Notes under the pieces: model-generated
The model's database searches: none
What the model was told of the DNA's origin: nothing
The model's input: only the letters and a program-made list of their open reading frames with translations
Position numbers and translations under genes: made by a program
Assembly: GCA_012032065.1 (NCBI GenBank)
Contig: JAAURV010000179.1
Span: 1-6,643, forward strand
Direction: 5' to 3'
Source of the DNA: Hyphomicrobiales bacterium
Lineage (GTDB): Bacteria > Pseudomonadota > Alphaproteobacteria > Rhizobiales > Aestuariivirgaceae
DNA: 6,643 bases
Shown: positions 6,500 to 6,643 of the stretch, piece by piece
How positions within the stretch are numbered: position 1 is the first letter of the stretch
Layout of the letters: each line of letters starts with the position of its first letter

Positions 6500-6643
6500 T
6501 TGGACGCTCTACCGCTCGGTTGAATCTCTTCAAGCTGCCATAGCACGTTCTTGCTGCTGTTGCTGTGGGCCTGTGGGTAACGCTCTTGCGTTATCCACAT
6601 GTCCACAGCCGGCACCGCCGGTTTTGGTGGTTTGGCCGTCGCG
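6496..6643 (-). CDS. Possible 3' end of a leftward gene running in from beyond the window
   Basis: Two minus-strand frames are open from the right edge. One ends at TAA (6498-6496), gives 48 residues ending in LEEIQPSGRASN, and has G or C in 32 of 48 third positions, so I prefer it. The other ends at TGA (6532-6530), gives 37 residues with CGHVDNARALPTGP followed by five glutamines, and has 18 of 37. I recognise neither family. If the first is real, its stop overlaps the TAG of the rightward gene (bases 6497-6498 are shared). The stretch may instead be non-coding. Confidence 0.3.
   Translation of the reverse strand, partial: ATAKPPKPAVPAVDMWITQERYPQAHSNSSKNVLWQLEEIQPSGRASN
6572..6599. repeat. 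Hairpin carrying a perfect DnaA-box consensus
   Basis: TGTGGGTAACGC (6572-6583) and GCGTTATCCACA (6588-6599) form a 12-bp stem with one G/T wobble around a TCTT loop. The right arm contains TTATCCACA (6591-6599), the classical DnaA-box consensus. The left arm is the same box with one change in opposite orientation. No AT-rich unwinding stretch or further box cluster is present, so this is not evidence of an origin. Confidence 0.55.
6607..6625 (+). terminator. Weak terminator-like hairpin
   Basis: AGCCGGC (6607-6613) and GCCGGTT (6617-6623) pair over 7 bp, including one G/T wobble, around ACC. The plus strand continues TTGG, so four T in a row follow the GC stem (6622-6625). It lies 108 bp after the rightward gene ends. 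The T-run is short and the call is tentative. Confidence 0.25.

Noticed and set aside
6560..6643. Replication origin based on the DnaA box
   Set aside because: Only one perfect and one imperfect box, no box cluster, no AT-rich unwinding region, and no dnaA, dnaN or rep gene in view.

Overview
The window reads as chromosomal DNA from a GC-rich alphaproteobacterium, probably of the Rhizobiales/Hyphomicrobiales type. This rests on high GC (42 of 60 bases in a hand-counted stretch at 3001-3060), on resemblance of the Na/Pi-transporter-like gene to the subfamily I associate with that order, and on RTX-repeat protein style. No rRNA, tRNA, CRISPR array or complete insertion sequence is visible.

Layout: (1) 1-639 (+), the 3' part of a short-chain dehydrogenase/reductase (SDR) gene whose catalytic tyrosine position is aspartate. 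(2) 691-2804 (-), a two-gene unit: a small membrane-anchored protein, then, 29 bp later, an exported HExxH metallopeptidase with a C-terminal TPR-like segment. (3) A 99-bp divergent intergenic region. (4) 2904-4583 (+), a Na/Pi-cotransporter-family membrane protein with a PhoU-like C-terminal domain and altered QSSS motifs. A long hairpin overlaps its stop codon. (5) 4623-5415 (-), an RTX calcium-binding protein remnant, interrupted by a one-base frameshift and apparently lacking its original 5' end. (6) 5416-5690, a gene-free, inverted-repeat-rich spacer. (7) 5691-6499 (+), two adjacent ORFs that look like one membrane-plus-soluble-domain gene split at an A-run. Base composition is lower there (25 of 60 G+C at 6181-6240). 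(8) 6500-6643, the possible 3' end of a leftward gene, holding a hairpin that carries a perfect DnaA-box consensus.

The clearest functional link is the leftward pair in region 2: a single-pass protein with an extracytoplasmic domain, transcribed just ahead of an exported metallopeptidase. The right-hand 2 kb (RTX remnant, structured spacer, split gene, composition shift) looks like an accessory or decaying zone. I do not see a convincing complete new system. The best leads are the metallopeptidase/anchor pair and the split gene at 5691-6499.
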